Shown: positions 33,703-44,900 of the stretch, piece after piece | Position numbering within the stretch: position 1 is the stretch's first letter | How the letters are laid out: every line of letters begins with the position of its first letter | Assembly (NCBI GenBank): GCA_936432065.2 | Contig: OW386292.2 | Location: 134,803,460 to 134,867,459, forward strand | DNA from: Rutpela maculata | Taxonomy: Eukaryota; Arthropoda; Insecta; Coleoptera; Cerambycidae | DNA: 64,000 bases | Direction of reading: 5' to 3' | The notes under the pieces: model-generated | Databases searched by the model: none | The model's input: only the letters and a program-made list of their open reading frames with translations | Told to the model about the DNA's origin: nothing | Position numbers and translations under genes: made by a program

Positions 33703-34663
33703 AATATGAAAAATAGTGCAAATATTAAGTTAACGATACCTAAAAACACAAACAATAAGTAGACTTTAGGAAAGACTAACAAGTGAAATATTGGGTAGAG
33801 ATGTGAAAGTACTCACCGAATAAAGCCATACAGCTTAGAATAATTTCTACATAGTAACCTAGTGCTTCGGTAAAATGTTTCTTGAATTAATAAATGTGAC
33901 AGTGCAACAATGATAATGACATTTAAAACAGAATAAATAGATAAGTTCTGCAAATATAAGCTGTGGTGAAACTTAACATTCTATTTGAACTTTGTAATGT
34001 AAAGAATGCTCAGCAAAAGCTAAAATATAAATTGTGTTATTACAAATAAAATAGAAATAGTTTTGTTACAGTAAGTGTTGGGAAATAGTTATTTAACATG
34101 TTTACTGTTGATGTCGCCATATAGTGATCTGATCCTACATATATTCTATCGTCAAAAACTGACTCAACATCTGGCAATACTTAGCAAATTCCCATCAGCA
34201 GCGTACATGTTAAAAATGTTAATCGATCATGTAGTGGAAACTTTATGTAGTTAAGTAATTTTAAGCATTAATGATAAACTGAAATTTTTACTATGAGGTG
34301 AAAATATTTTGATTCAATTAGGGCATATATCAAAAGATTAATATCAAAACATAGAATTTAACTACAATAAATTTTGTAATGGTAAAAGTACCATAAGAGA
34401 ATTATTTGCTTTTTAAGTTAAAAATACCAGTAGGCAAAAATACGTCAATTTTGATTGTTATATCAAAATGGATGTGTACATTTAGCCATTTTCCAGTTGT
34501 TGAATAAGATAGTCGATGACATATCATCAAATAACCTTAAATTATTAAAAAGACGACATGTCAAAATTAAATCAAATGTTAGAATAAATTATGAAATGAA
34601 ATAAACCGAATAATAAGAATTTTTAATGGTAATTTATGTCCCAAAATAAGGAGTAAATTCATA
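33703..34663. repeat. Duplicated 3' flank of gene B
   Basis: It aligns with 53880-54790 downstream of gene C apart from small indels (for example 34110-34190). It shows that the duplicated unit extends about 2 kb past the stop. Non-coding, with AATAAA-like words scattered; the true poly(A) site cannot be chosen. Confidence 0.7.
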
Positions 34664-35600
34664 GAGAAAATGAGTGATCTGATGTGTGACATCTATAAAA
34701 ACACTTACTATTACATTGTATGTGGTGATATAAACATAGACTCTTTAATTTCTTCTAAAGACCTTAAAAAAGTAACCAATTTATTTAATGAATTTGGAAT
34801 GAAAAATCATATAAACGAACCGACACGTATAACAAACACATCAAAAACCGGTATTGACGCAATTTTCTCAAATATAATCGTAGATGAAGTTCATGTCATA
34901 GATACACACCTGTCAGATCACACATTTCAATTATGTCGCTTTGACCTGCCAAAAAATAATTCATAAGCGCCGAACATCTGTTACAGACGTGATTATTCAA
35001 ATGGAAACCTAACAACATTTAGAAATTTAATAGCATCTGAGAACTGGGCTGAAACCTATCAATCGGATGATGTAAACAAAGCATTTGACTCATTCTACTC
35101 CATCTTTAAATATCATTTTTATAACGCGTTTCCTCTTAAGAAATTTGCAATTGGTAAAAACAAGAAGCCATGAGATAAAACAATTACATCACACCATATG
35201 TGAAATGACTAAAATAGCAAAATCTACAAAAAATGAAATTGTGATCGAAAGGTTAAGGCAATTAAAAATTATTTACAAGAGTATGGTAAGTAAAAGTAAA
35301 ACAAATTATAATGATAACAGAATAAGTAATGCCTCCAATATCAGCAAAGAAAGTTGGAAAATAATAAATGAGAAAAAAAAATCCAGAAATAGAACACCTA
35401 TTGAATTAAATATAAACTCTACAATTATCTCAAACAGGGCGCAAACCTGTGAGTACTTTAATGAGTTCTTCATTAACAAGACAACGATTAAGTCAAATAA
35501 GAACAATTTAATATTAACCCCCATGGTGGCTTCAACCTTTTTCCTCAATCCAACCACTCCCAATGAGACAAGCGAAATTATTAATAAAACCACAAAAAAA
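34664..35600 (+). pseudogene. LINE endonuclease and linker fragment
   Basis: The first frame (34670-34966) has GDINID and D-T-H-L-S-D-H, the catalytic-site motifs of APE-type endonuclease. Frames from about 34970 to 35609 give the pol linker with K-S-R-N-R-T-P and FNEFFINK. It is joined by a frameshift and stops. It breaks the duplicated gene B 3' flank and ends where a TIR element starts. Confidence 0.8.
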
Positions 35601-36256
35601 ACCCACTAAACAAAACATATATCCGTAATATTACGCAATATTAAACTGAAGTAACATATTAAATGTTTTCTTGCAATATGATATTTATATTAAAATAACC
35701 TAACTTTGGTATAGCTGAGAAATGTTAAATTGCAAAATATTGAAGAAACATTTAGTTAATATTAGCTCGAAAATATTTCCGTAATATAAAAAATTATATT
35801 TAACAAATGTATGTCACATATTATAATCAATGTATCTTTAATATTGCCATTAAAATAAGCATATTATATTACAAGAATGTAACTTGTAATATTACACGAA
35901 AATATTTCACATATATAACTGTAAATGTGTTACGAATGAATCTCATACATTATGAATAATATGCATTTGATCATACATTAACATTATTTGCAACGTTTAT
36001 TCTATGTAACTACCATGAACTTCTATGAAAACTCGCCTATTCACAGAACGCGTCGTTTCTACATAACCTTAAAACCTTCGATATTTTGTGAGTAAGTGTG
36101 TTGCGCCTTAATGCCTTTAATTTCAGAAATGGGTGATAAAGCGAGAATAAGGTGAGTAGATAATTACAGTAATGTAGAAATTCGTGGAAACTTTTAGCAA
36201 CAAAATAAAAATAAACTTTAAATTTTATTTATTTAGTTACCTTACCCTGTGTTATT

Positions 36257-36611
36257 AAGGCGAGTTTATAAAAAAAGTCCCAGTGCTAACTTAGCCTATC
36301 TTAGTCTTAATTTTTTCCCTAAAAAGTTAAATGTACAGGTTACCCGTATGCCGTTTATAAAAGTCGCAATCCTGTCTTGTCCTAACTTAACCTAAAATTT
36401 TTAGATTAATTTTTCCTAGGGGCTAATACCACTGAATAGATCAGAAATCAATTCCAATTGGCATGAAAAGTTCGCGTATCTATTTTACGATCAACTTAAG
36501 ACAAAGGCCAGTTTTTATAAACCCGTCTTAAAACATCAGATATATTTTAGGGAAAAATTAAGACTAAGACAGGCTAAGTTAGGACTGGGACTTTTTTTAT
36601 AAACTCGCCTT
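36257..36611. repeat. 355-bp foldback MITE
   Basis: AAGGCGAGTTTATAAAAAAA is mirrored by a complement ending TTTATAAACTCGCCTT at 36611. The pairing extends over TAGTCTTAATTTTT. TTATT is present on both sides (36252-36256, 36612-36616), a possible 5-bp duplication, or a 3-bp TTA one. Confidence 0.75.
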
Positions 36612-37426
36612 TTATTTGTCGAAGCACACTAATTGCATTTTATTGATAAACATATAACATTAAAATATTATTCTTGTTTCAACCTGGTTATTTTAGGTCA
36701 GTTATTTATTGCTTTACTCGTCGGAGCCTAGCGTTGCATATGTGGTCCTAATCACGGGGATAAAAAAAAATAAAAATTTGATATTAGGCCACCGATCAAT
36801 TGTCCCTGTTTTAAGTTGGCTGCTCGACCAACGTAATAGCTAGGGAGTTGGTGGCAGAATTTTTTATATGATTTTATCATGTGACTGAAGTCGAAAAGTG
36901 TAAAGATCTCATAATAACAAGCCGGAAAAACCATTTCAGTCATTACGGCATTGCTGATTTTTTAATTAACAGTTATTTAAAAGTGCAAAAAAACAAACGC
37001 TCCTATATAATTTAATTGTGTCAGTAATTTGTTTTAAATGTTGCCTGTCAGTGTCAATATGACATTGATATAAATGCAGCCGTCTGAAATCTATGTGTCT
37101 GCGTTTTCTTGTAATTTAATTTTTTTTATTAATTTATGATATACTAAAAATTAAGTGATTTTATTGGCGCTGTACCATATATCAAAAGTTTCGCAAAGCG
37201 GTAAGAAACAATAAAACAAACTTCAGTTACCCGTACTGCTGAGTTTAAAGAGGGTGAATTTTCAAAAATTCGAAAAAAAAACGCTTCTATATTATTTTAT
37301 TATTTCAGCCACTTTGCAGGAAGCTTTGTTTGTTTGTAAAGAACATAAAAAAGATAATGACTGAAATCTACAATGCTGATTTCTCATTGGCTGACGTTTC
37401 TTATTAATAATTGAAAAGTGAAACAT

Positions 37427-38255
37427 GTTTTTTCAAAATAATTCGGCAACGCTCGATCCTACGAGAAGAATGTTCAAGACAAAGTTGAATAGGACAAAAT
37501 TTCCTACATTTTTTGTATATACATTTTTATTGTAAGTCTAATACGTAAGAAGATACAGCGGTGGAAAAATGTTTGATTTTTTTTTTTTTCAAAAAATGCT
37601 CGAACTCCTTTTTTGCGCGGACGGTCCTGCCTTTAATACGTACAGGCTTAGAGAGCAGTGTTTTTGATTTGATAATAATTACTTACACTTTTGGTATATT
37701 GAATGTTTCTAAGCAATTGTAAGGATTAAATGTGTGTAAGGATTTTGTAAGGGATTTAAAATTTTGTAGCCAATAGTCAGGACATAAAATTTTATAATTT
37801 GAAATTTCTTTAAAAAATGTTGGATTATCTAGAAATTATAAAAAGAGTATAAGAGCAAGTGCCGACTCTTGAGGTATTCCATTTTTATTGCCAATTCTTC
37901 TGAATACCTGTCATTAAATTTAATAACTTTTGTTTCCTATTTTCGAGAAATGATGTAAGCCACTGTAATACTATTCCGTCAATTTAATATTTTTTTTAGT
38001 TTCAATACAAGTATTATTATAATATATCTTTATTATAATAATATAAAATTTGTTATGTTGTGAACATGCATTATATAATAAAAAAAAATTTTTCTTAAAC
38101 CCATTTGTCTGACGCTGTATCTCTTTAAACATTAGACTTACAATAAAAATGTATATACAAAAAATGTAGGAAATTTTGTCCTCTTCAACTTTGTCTTCAG
38201 CATTTTTCTCGTAGGATTGAGCGTTGCCGAATTATTTTGAAAACAATTTTTTGCA
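37427..38255. repeat. Inverted repeat with 120-bp arms
   Basis: The block from about 37430 (ATAATTCGGCAACGCTCGAT) to 37548 pairs with 38133-38250. The loop is AT-rich with no coding potential seen. Confidence 0.75.
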
Positions 38256-38730
38256 CCTTTAATTCAAGATGGCGGTTCGCGCCTCCTCCCCACCCCCAAG
38301 GTTGAAAACTTGTGTTTTTTATCATGGCCTCGACTTAAACAACATATGTCAAAATCATTAATACTCCACATTTTGCAGGGCAAAATTCCCGACTGATTGT
38401 CTTACTTTGACATTTTTTGGAGTAAATTGAGAATATTTCTGAAAATCAGCAACGTACACGTCAGCCAATGTTTTTCTCTGCTAATGGATATAAAAACTAA
38501 CAAATTAACAAACACTATTCGAGGTTTCTATTTTGAATAGCCTACATTTTTATTTGCACTTAAGCTTGGTTGCCATTTTGATAATATAACTCGATAACTG
38601 AAAGACACTCGACCTATGGTCTCGTGTTTTTGTACCATAATAAAGATAATGATTAACTATGTTATGTCAGTAACTATGATACTTCTATACTGTATTCTCG
38701 ATCAGATATTAATATATTCCATTTTTTAAC

Positions 38731-38961
38731 AGAGGCTGTCAAAATTACCTTCGCAGCCACCACAGCAAAACAATTCGAAGATGTGGTAGCTGAATGGCAG
38801 CGCTTCACCAAACAAAGGAAACAGCGAGAGAGGCAATGGATAATATGGATTTTTTTTATAACACTAGTTTTTTTGTTGTTGGGAATTTGCATTTTTATTT
38901 TTATTTATTTTTATACATTGTATATTTTTATGTATATTTTTAACAAAATATATTTTTAATT
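38731..38961 (+). CDS. Possible terminal exon with one membrane segment
   Basis: A pyrimidine stretch and AACAG end at 38730. The frame that follows reads E-A-V-K-I-T-F-A-A-T-T-A-K, then F-E-D-V-V-A-E-W, a basic run (RKQRERQW) and a long hydrophobic stretch, stopping near 38961. It has no family I recognise and lies inside a TIR element. The hydrophobic part is also what AT-rich DNA gives by chance, so this may not be a gene. Confidence 0.25.
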
Positions 38962-39302
38962 AAATGTTTTCTTTTTATTTTAAGTTTCGGTGATTATTTA
39001 TTAAATACTATAGATGCCTCAACTGATGCAAGTTAGTGCTGAAGGATTATGGACAGGTGCCTGTCGAATAATGTGTCCCCTACTAATTTGTACAGTACAT
39101 CTTACAATTTCCTTTAGTAGAAACACATAATTTGACACAATATTTCTGTCCGTAATCCTCTAATACTAACTGGCACTGGGACAACTATAGTATTCAACCA
39201 AGGTTATTGTTACTTTGGGGCAATATTAATTCAGAACTAAATTAATGTTACCTTAATATTTACATTTATCTTGATACTACATTGCCTTACTAGTATTCGA
39301 AT

Positions 39303-39920
39303 CAAGTGCGGATCTAGAAATTTCAATAATTTTTTTCTCGTCTGTGGCGCATGGGACCCATACGAAATATGGGAAATAACATATCGAGAAGCACTTCTGT
39401 AATGACCCCTAAAAAATTTTGAAAAAGCAGTTTGTGGATTTTTTTTTCAAAATTCGGTTACCGGGGGGGGGTAACCTGGGGGAGGGCGAGGTCTAAGGAC
39501 TCCTGTTTAATTTTTTTTTTGTCATATGCATTTTACTTTTCATAAAAATACAACAATATGTTTTGAAGTTTATGAAAATATTTTCATTACTAACTGAAAT
39601 ACAACGAATTGAAATTTTGTGATTTACAATTTAACAAATCACAAAATTTCAATTCGTTGTATCTCAGTTAGTAATGAAACGTATTGATGTATTTTTGTGA
39701 AAAGTAAAATTCATATAACAAAAAAAAATTATTTTAAACAGGAGTGTCTAGACCTGGGGGGGTAACCGAATTTTGAAAAAAATTTTCGCAAACTGCTTTT
39801 TCAAAATTTTTTAGGGGTCGTTAGAGAAGTGCTTCTCGAGATGTTATTTCCCATATTTCGTATGGGTCCCATGCGCCACAGACGAGAAAAAAATTATTGA
39901 AATTTCTAGATCCGCGCTTG
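39303..39920. mobile_element. 618-bp palindromic hAT-type MITE, TSD ATTCGAAT
   Basis: It starts CAAGTGCGGATCTAGAAATT and ends with the complement TAGATCCGCGCTTG. ATTCGAAT is duplicated at 39295-39302 and 39921-39928. It shares its body (GGCGCATGGGACCCATACGA) with 33071-33694. Confidence 0.9.
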
Positions 39921-40239
39921 ATTCGAATATTAAGCATACATTGCAGCAATGATATTCATGGTGAGATATAAATAAGTATGTAATGTAACACGTTAAATAA
40001 GTATGTAATGTGGCAAGTTATATTGATAAATTATTACGTCAATATGTTATGAACATTAAGTAATATTTTCACAATGTTACCTTTTTAACAATGTAACAGA
40101 GTAACATTTAATAGTATGACAAATTACTTTGTAGCAACATTACGACACTGTTCATGATCTGTTTTACATAACATTACATGTAACTTTGTAATATTGAGGT
40201 TCTATTAAAGTAATAATGCATTGTTTAGTGGGCTCACTT

Positions 40240-40560
40240 TTTATAGTCTGGAATGAATACACTCAAATAAAGCTGAACTAAACAGATAAAACACAAAGAC
40301 ACGACTTTAAAATATTTCATACAGCCACTAACAATAATTATTATTTAAATATTTGAGAAAATAAAAACTAATAAATCATGGTTGCTGTGTGTTTGGGGTA
40401 TTTTCATTTTCTATTTGCTTTGGCCTGGCCAGTTTGGCCCAAAAGGACTGTTTTTAGTTAACAGTTCTTAAGTTTGGCCGGCTGGAAATCAAAATGGCGC
40501 ATTATTTAAATATATTAGAGACCTAATAATATTAGGGTACATTTTAAGGAGATTTAGATC
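40240..40560. repeat. Dispersed repeat, also at 57178-57440 and 61240-61380
   Basis: The shared block begins CTCACTTTTTATAGTCTGGA and runs through AACAATAATTATTATTTAAA. It precedes the upstream region of C and D, and a third partial copy is in gene D intron 2. It is non-coding. 40560-41036 continues with unassigned sequence similar to 57440-57770. Confidence 0.7.
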
Positions 40561-41044
40561 TCTCCATCGGATGTCCGTTACTAAGCACGATGTTAGTCGA
40601 CATAGTTAATGCCAAAATGGGTTATTTGCTTCCTAGTTGGTTTTAAAATTATAGCCCATTGACGTCCATAAAAGGTACATCCGTTTCTCTATTTATTTCA
40701 CGTACTGGGATATCCAAGTACGTCAGTCTGTCATCCAATATCTCGATTGGGCTATGTAGGTACTAGTTATTTTTATTTATTTATTTTTTTTAGGTCAGAA
40801 TCGAATATTCTGAGGTTATGTTAACTCACGTAAGCATATTATTTAAATCTTTATATTATGATGCAAGTCTATATTTTATTTTGGTATATATGGAAATGAT
40901 TATTCCTATGAATCCTATGAAAATGTGTGATGTAACTAGGGCCCGTGGAATTATTTAGAAAATATTACAGAACTTCATAAGTTAGGAATTGAACAGAGGT
41001 TATAATATTACACAGACTCGTTCGCATTTAGTGCCAATTCGTTC

Positions 41045-41621
41045 TAGTGATGGGATCACTCGAGTGAAAAATAACCGGTTATCCGGTTATTGAAATAACC
41101 TGCATTACTCGGTTATTGTCGACGAGTATTCAAGTGAAAAATAACCGAATGTTAAACAGTTATTGAAGTAGTCAGATCACTCATCACTCTCACAAATAAA
41201 TTAAATGTTAACTCGTATCGTATAATAAACGAGTGAATCTCATTACTAACCTATGTTTCTAAAATAAATATTAGGTATATGAATTCGAACCGATTGAAGT
41301 AGTAATCAGTATCCATTTACTTACCTATTGTTTATAATTATTTTATTTATATTTATTATGTCAAGAAATAATCAAACTATGTGCAATTTTATAAAGAATC
41401 ATTTTATCATGCACACATTTATCCCAGATTGATTAATTGATATTCCCATGGAAATATTGAAAAAAATTTTATGAATCGGAATTTGAACAAAAATTGTTAA
41501 ATAGCCTTGTAAGTTATGCACAGCATTCAAGTGACCATCACTCGAATGATTATCCGGTTATTGAAATCACTTGAATACCTAGTATTCGGTTATTGAAATT
41601 AATCGGTTATGCCCATCACTA
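41045..41621. mobile_element. 577-bp hAT-type MITE, TSD ATTCGTTC
   Basis: TAGTGATGGGATCACTCG is at the left and the complement GCCCATCACTA at the right. ATTCGTTC flanks both (41037-41044, 41622-41629). The interior repeats ATAACCGGTTAT-like words. The equivalent site upstream of gene D (near 58978) is empty. Family members are at 50440-51057 and 59865-60679. Confidence 0.92.
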
Positions 41622-41998
41622 ATTCGTTCTTTTCGTTTTGTTTAGTACTCGCACAACTAGCTTTTAGAGCCGACGTACACAAAATCGTGTAGACGAAAAG
41701 AATTCACCTAATATTTACTAACCTTGTACAGTATTTCACAGTCTCTATTTCTGTTTCCCATCTCTAATTTCTGCCGACAAGTTGGAAGGTAGCTTCCAGC
41801 CTTTCGTCTAATTGAGAAAGGAAGAAGATATTCTCTGGCATACATAATAAACTAAAACTAACCTAATAATGAGTGTGTAAAGTTAACAACCGTCGATTTA
41901 ACGAGTTGTTGAGTATTAAATAAATCATTTTGTATGCTGACTGTTGTATATTATGTTTATTATTATTTCCTCTAATGAGTTCCGTTTTGTTATAGAAA

Positions 41999-44900
41999 AT
42001 GGGTACCCAAGAAAGAATATGTGAACTTTGTTTGCGAATATCTGATAACTGTAAAGCTATTGAGGAAGATCTAATAGACGTCTTGGATGTAGTTCTGCCA
42101 AAAATAGTAAGTGTTGAACATAACGGTCAGTTATTACACGAGGAAAATTTATGTACTATTTGTTTGTGGTCAATATTTATAACACATTTGAGATGTCTAA
42201 TGCTTTTGACGAATTTTTTTAGGATTCAGCTGTGACACAGAAACTCGTGATGTGCACAGACTGTACACAAATGCTTAGAAAATGTTTTGATTTTAAAGCA
42301 GCATGCTTCTATACACATGATTATGTAATTCCATTTGTTAACAAGAAGGAAGATGTCAAACTGGATCTAAAAGACGTCCTTTTGAGGAACAATGAGAATG
42401 GTACTGGTGTTCCTGAAGATCAAGAGATATGTGGATTTTGCATGGATCCAGTGAACAATTGTTCTGCTATATCCCTTGATGAAGAAGAGGGCATATCGAC
42501 GAAAATGATAGCACAATGTCTTCCAGAATTGGTACGTATTGATATTTGTTATGTTGAATGTTATTATGTTTAATACAAGATAATTTAGGTAGAGACTTGT
42601 TCAGATTTTTTAATGCTGTGTCAACTGTAGTTACATTTTAATTATAAAATGTTCAAAAAATTATTAGTTTTTGCAATCACCTTTGCCTCGTTATTTTTGA
42701 ATAAATTTTTGTTGCTTCATGTACCTAAGACAGCTCTTATATTTTTGCCGTGTTTTTTAATTGAAGTCTTATAAGGTCGAGAAACAATATGTCTGTCACT
42801 TATTTAAAAAAGTCATATACAAGGTATGCAGTCATTCATTTTTAGGTGTGACGAGGATGTCTGGTACATTGAAGTGGTTGCACGTGACCCAGTGAAGATA
42901 TCTGGCTACTCTGTTGTATTTACGAATGTACTCCGATGGTGCCAGAGTGGTACATCCCGCCACCACGTGACAGACATATTTTTTTGCTAGGCCGCACATC
43001 CTACACTTGCTGTCAACAGGCTCTTTTAAGATCTGTCTCTGATGATATTTGGCGTTTAGTGCTGCTATTATTTTCTGTTTCCCCTTCTAGTCCGAGCCTT
43101 TCAACCACTGCATAGACGCCTTTTTTCCTTCTACTGGTCAGTCGAGATTGCGGAAGAATTTTCCACGAATCATCGTTGTCTTCGGCTCCTAGATATTCTT
43201 TTTGGATTTTTCGGGCTTCTGTCTGGATGGAATACAACTTCTTGTTCTTATCATGCTCTTTAACTAGCCTTGTGAATTTGTCCTTCCAAAGAAAACTCAA
43301 GGGATTAAGACTAGCAACAAGTCCTGATATCAATAAAATGCAATTCGTTCAAAGAATACCATTCATTTAACGGATTTAAAACAAGCACAGTTAAATTCTG
43401 CAATATCCTATCCAGTAAATTTTATAATGTGAAAGAATCACGCCTCCCAACTAAGGCATGTTCATTTTAACCATACAAATGAGAGCGTGCGCTAACAATA
43501 GATTTGTTATAAAAAGATTCATTCAACTTCCCCAGAGTTTAATGCAAGCTTTTTAAAAATTTATAAGTTTTTTAGGGTGCCACGAGCCTTTTGGTCAATA
43601 GCCAAAATGGACAAAATAACACACAAAAAAATATGTTAATAAATTTTAGCAAGGTGATAGTGTTTGAGCTGCAGAGGCTTGCAACATGTGTGCGAGGGGT
43701 AGGTTTAAGGTTGACACTACCAAAAAAAATATAACATATAAGTATCAGATCTACAAATATATGCATAAAGGGCGCCACTAGCAAAACAAATACCGCAACC
43801 TAGCTAGAAGGCTCCCAAAATTGTCAAAGGTACCCAAAATGAGGCGTTAATTAAGAGGGTAAGTTTTATCATGGGTTGAATTAAAAAGGAAACACAACTC
43901 TTCAATCAAATTGTGGGCAATAAATTTATTCAATTTGGTGACATGTATTCAGGTGATAAAAAAATTATAATAATTATGCAAATATTATATTTTGATGACT
44001 AAAAGGAAAGACTCGTAAGTTGCCTCATAAATTTGAAACTAATCTTAATAATTGATATTATCAATAACACCTTCCCATAATAATAATCTTATTTACAATA
44101 AAAATTCTGGACGATACATAAAACTTTAAATTTCTTTGACATTAGCAAGGAAAAGGGTATTTAAATTTGTAAATTTAACACGAGTTACATAATTTAATGA
44201 TTGCCGCAATAAATGTAATAAAATGATTTTTGAATTTTCGAATAGTGAAACGAAAATAAAACAAAATATGTACTAATATTTAAACATTGACCATTGAATC
44301 GATCAAGTCAATAATCACTCATATACTACATAAAAACCTGTAGGGCAAAACTGCCTTCCGGAGAGATCCTTGTCCCTCGTAGAGATTCTTCCATGTATAT
44401 TCCGGTTACCCAAAAGAAATCCAATTCACAATCCAAGATGATGCATAAAGTTGTAATTAAAATCAATCCAGTGAGCACAAGTGGTGTATGCTACTTACAA
44501 TTTCTTAAAAATTCGTCAAAACGAACATTGTGCGGCGTCCAAAATAACCAAAAATGCACACAAATTAGTGAACTTCTAAGATCCCATAATTAAATTAAAT
44601 GGAAAGCCTATAAAAGGCAATTAAATAGAAAAACTCACGAGAGAAATTTTACCAACGTGCCTGGTCAACCATTTGAGTAATAACTGATTTTCCAGAATGC
44701 GCGTTAAACTTTGACCTTAGGAGCTACAACCCTCTTTACACAAGTGAAATGCTTATTGCCTATTTTTGGTGATGACAATAACTTAAATCCAGAAATTAAA
44801 TAGCCAAGCTTTTGACATGTAACAAGTGATTATGGTAATTATGACTGACTGAAAATAATAAAATATTTTACTAAAAAAATTTTGGTTCTTTTATGATTAG

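Larger units (their letters stand above)
35602..40232. mobile_element. 4.6-kb TIR element with nested palindromes
   Basis: CCCACTAAACAA at 35602 is matched by the complement TTGTTTAGTGGG ending at 40232. Both subterminal regions are dense in TAATATTAC / GTAACATT-like words (35630-35990, 39930-40210). Inside are foldbacks at 36257-36611, 37427-38255 and 39303-39920 and an exon-like frame at 38731-38961. No transposase is recognised. It could be a non-autonomous DNA transposon; the family is unknown. Confidence 0.6.
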
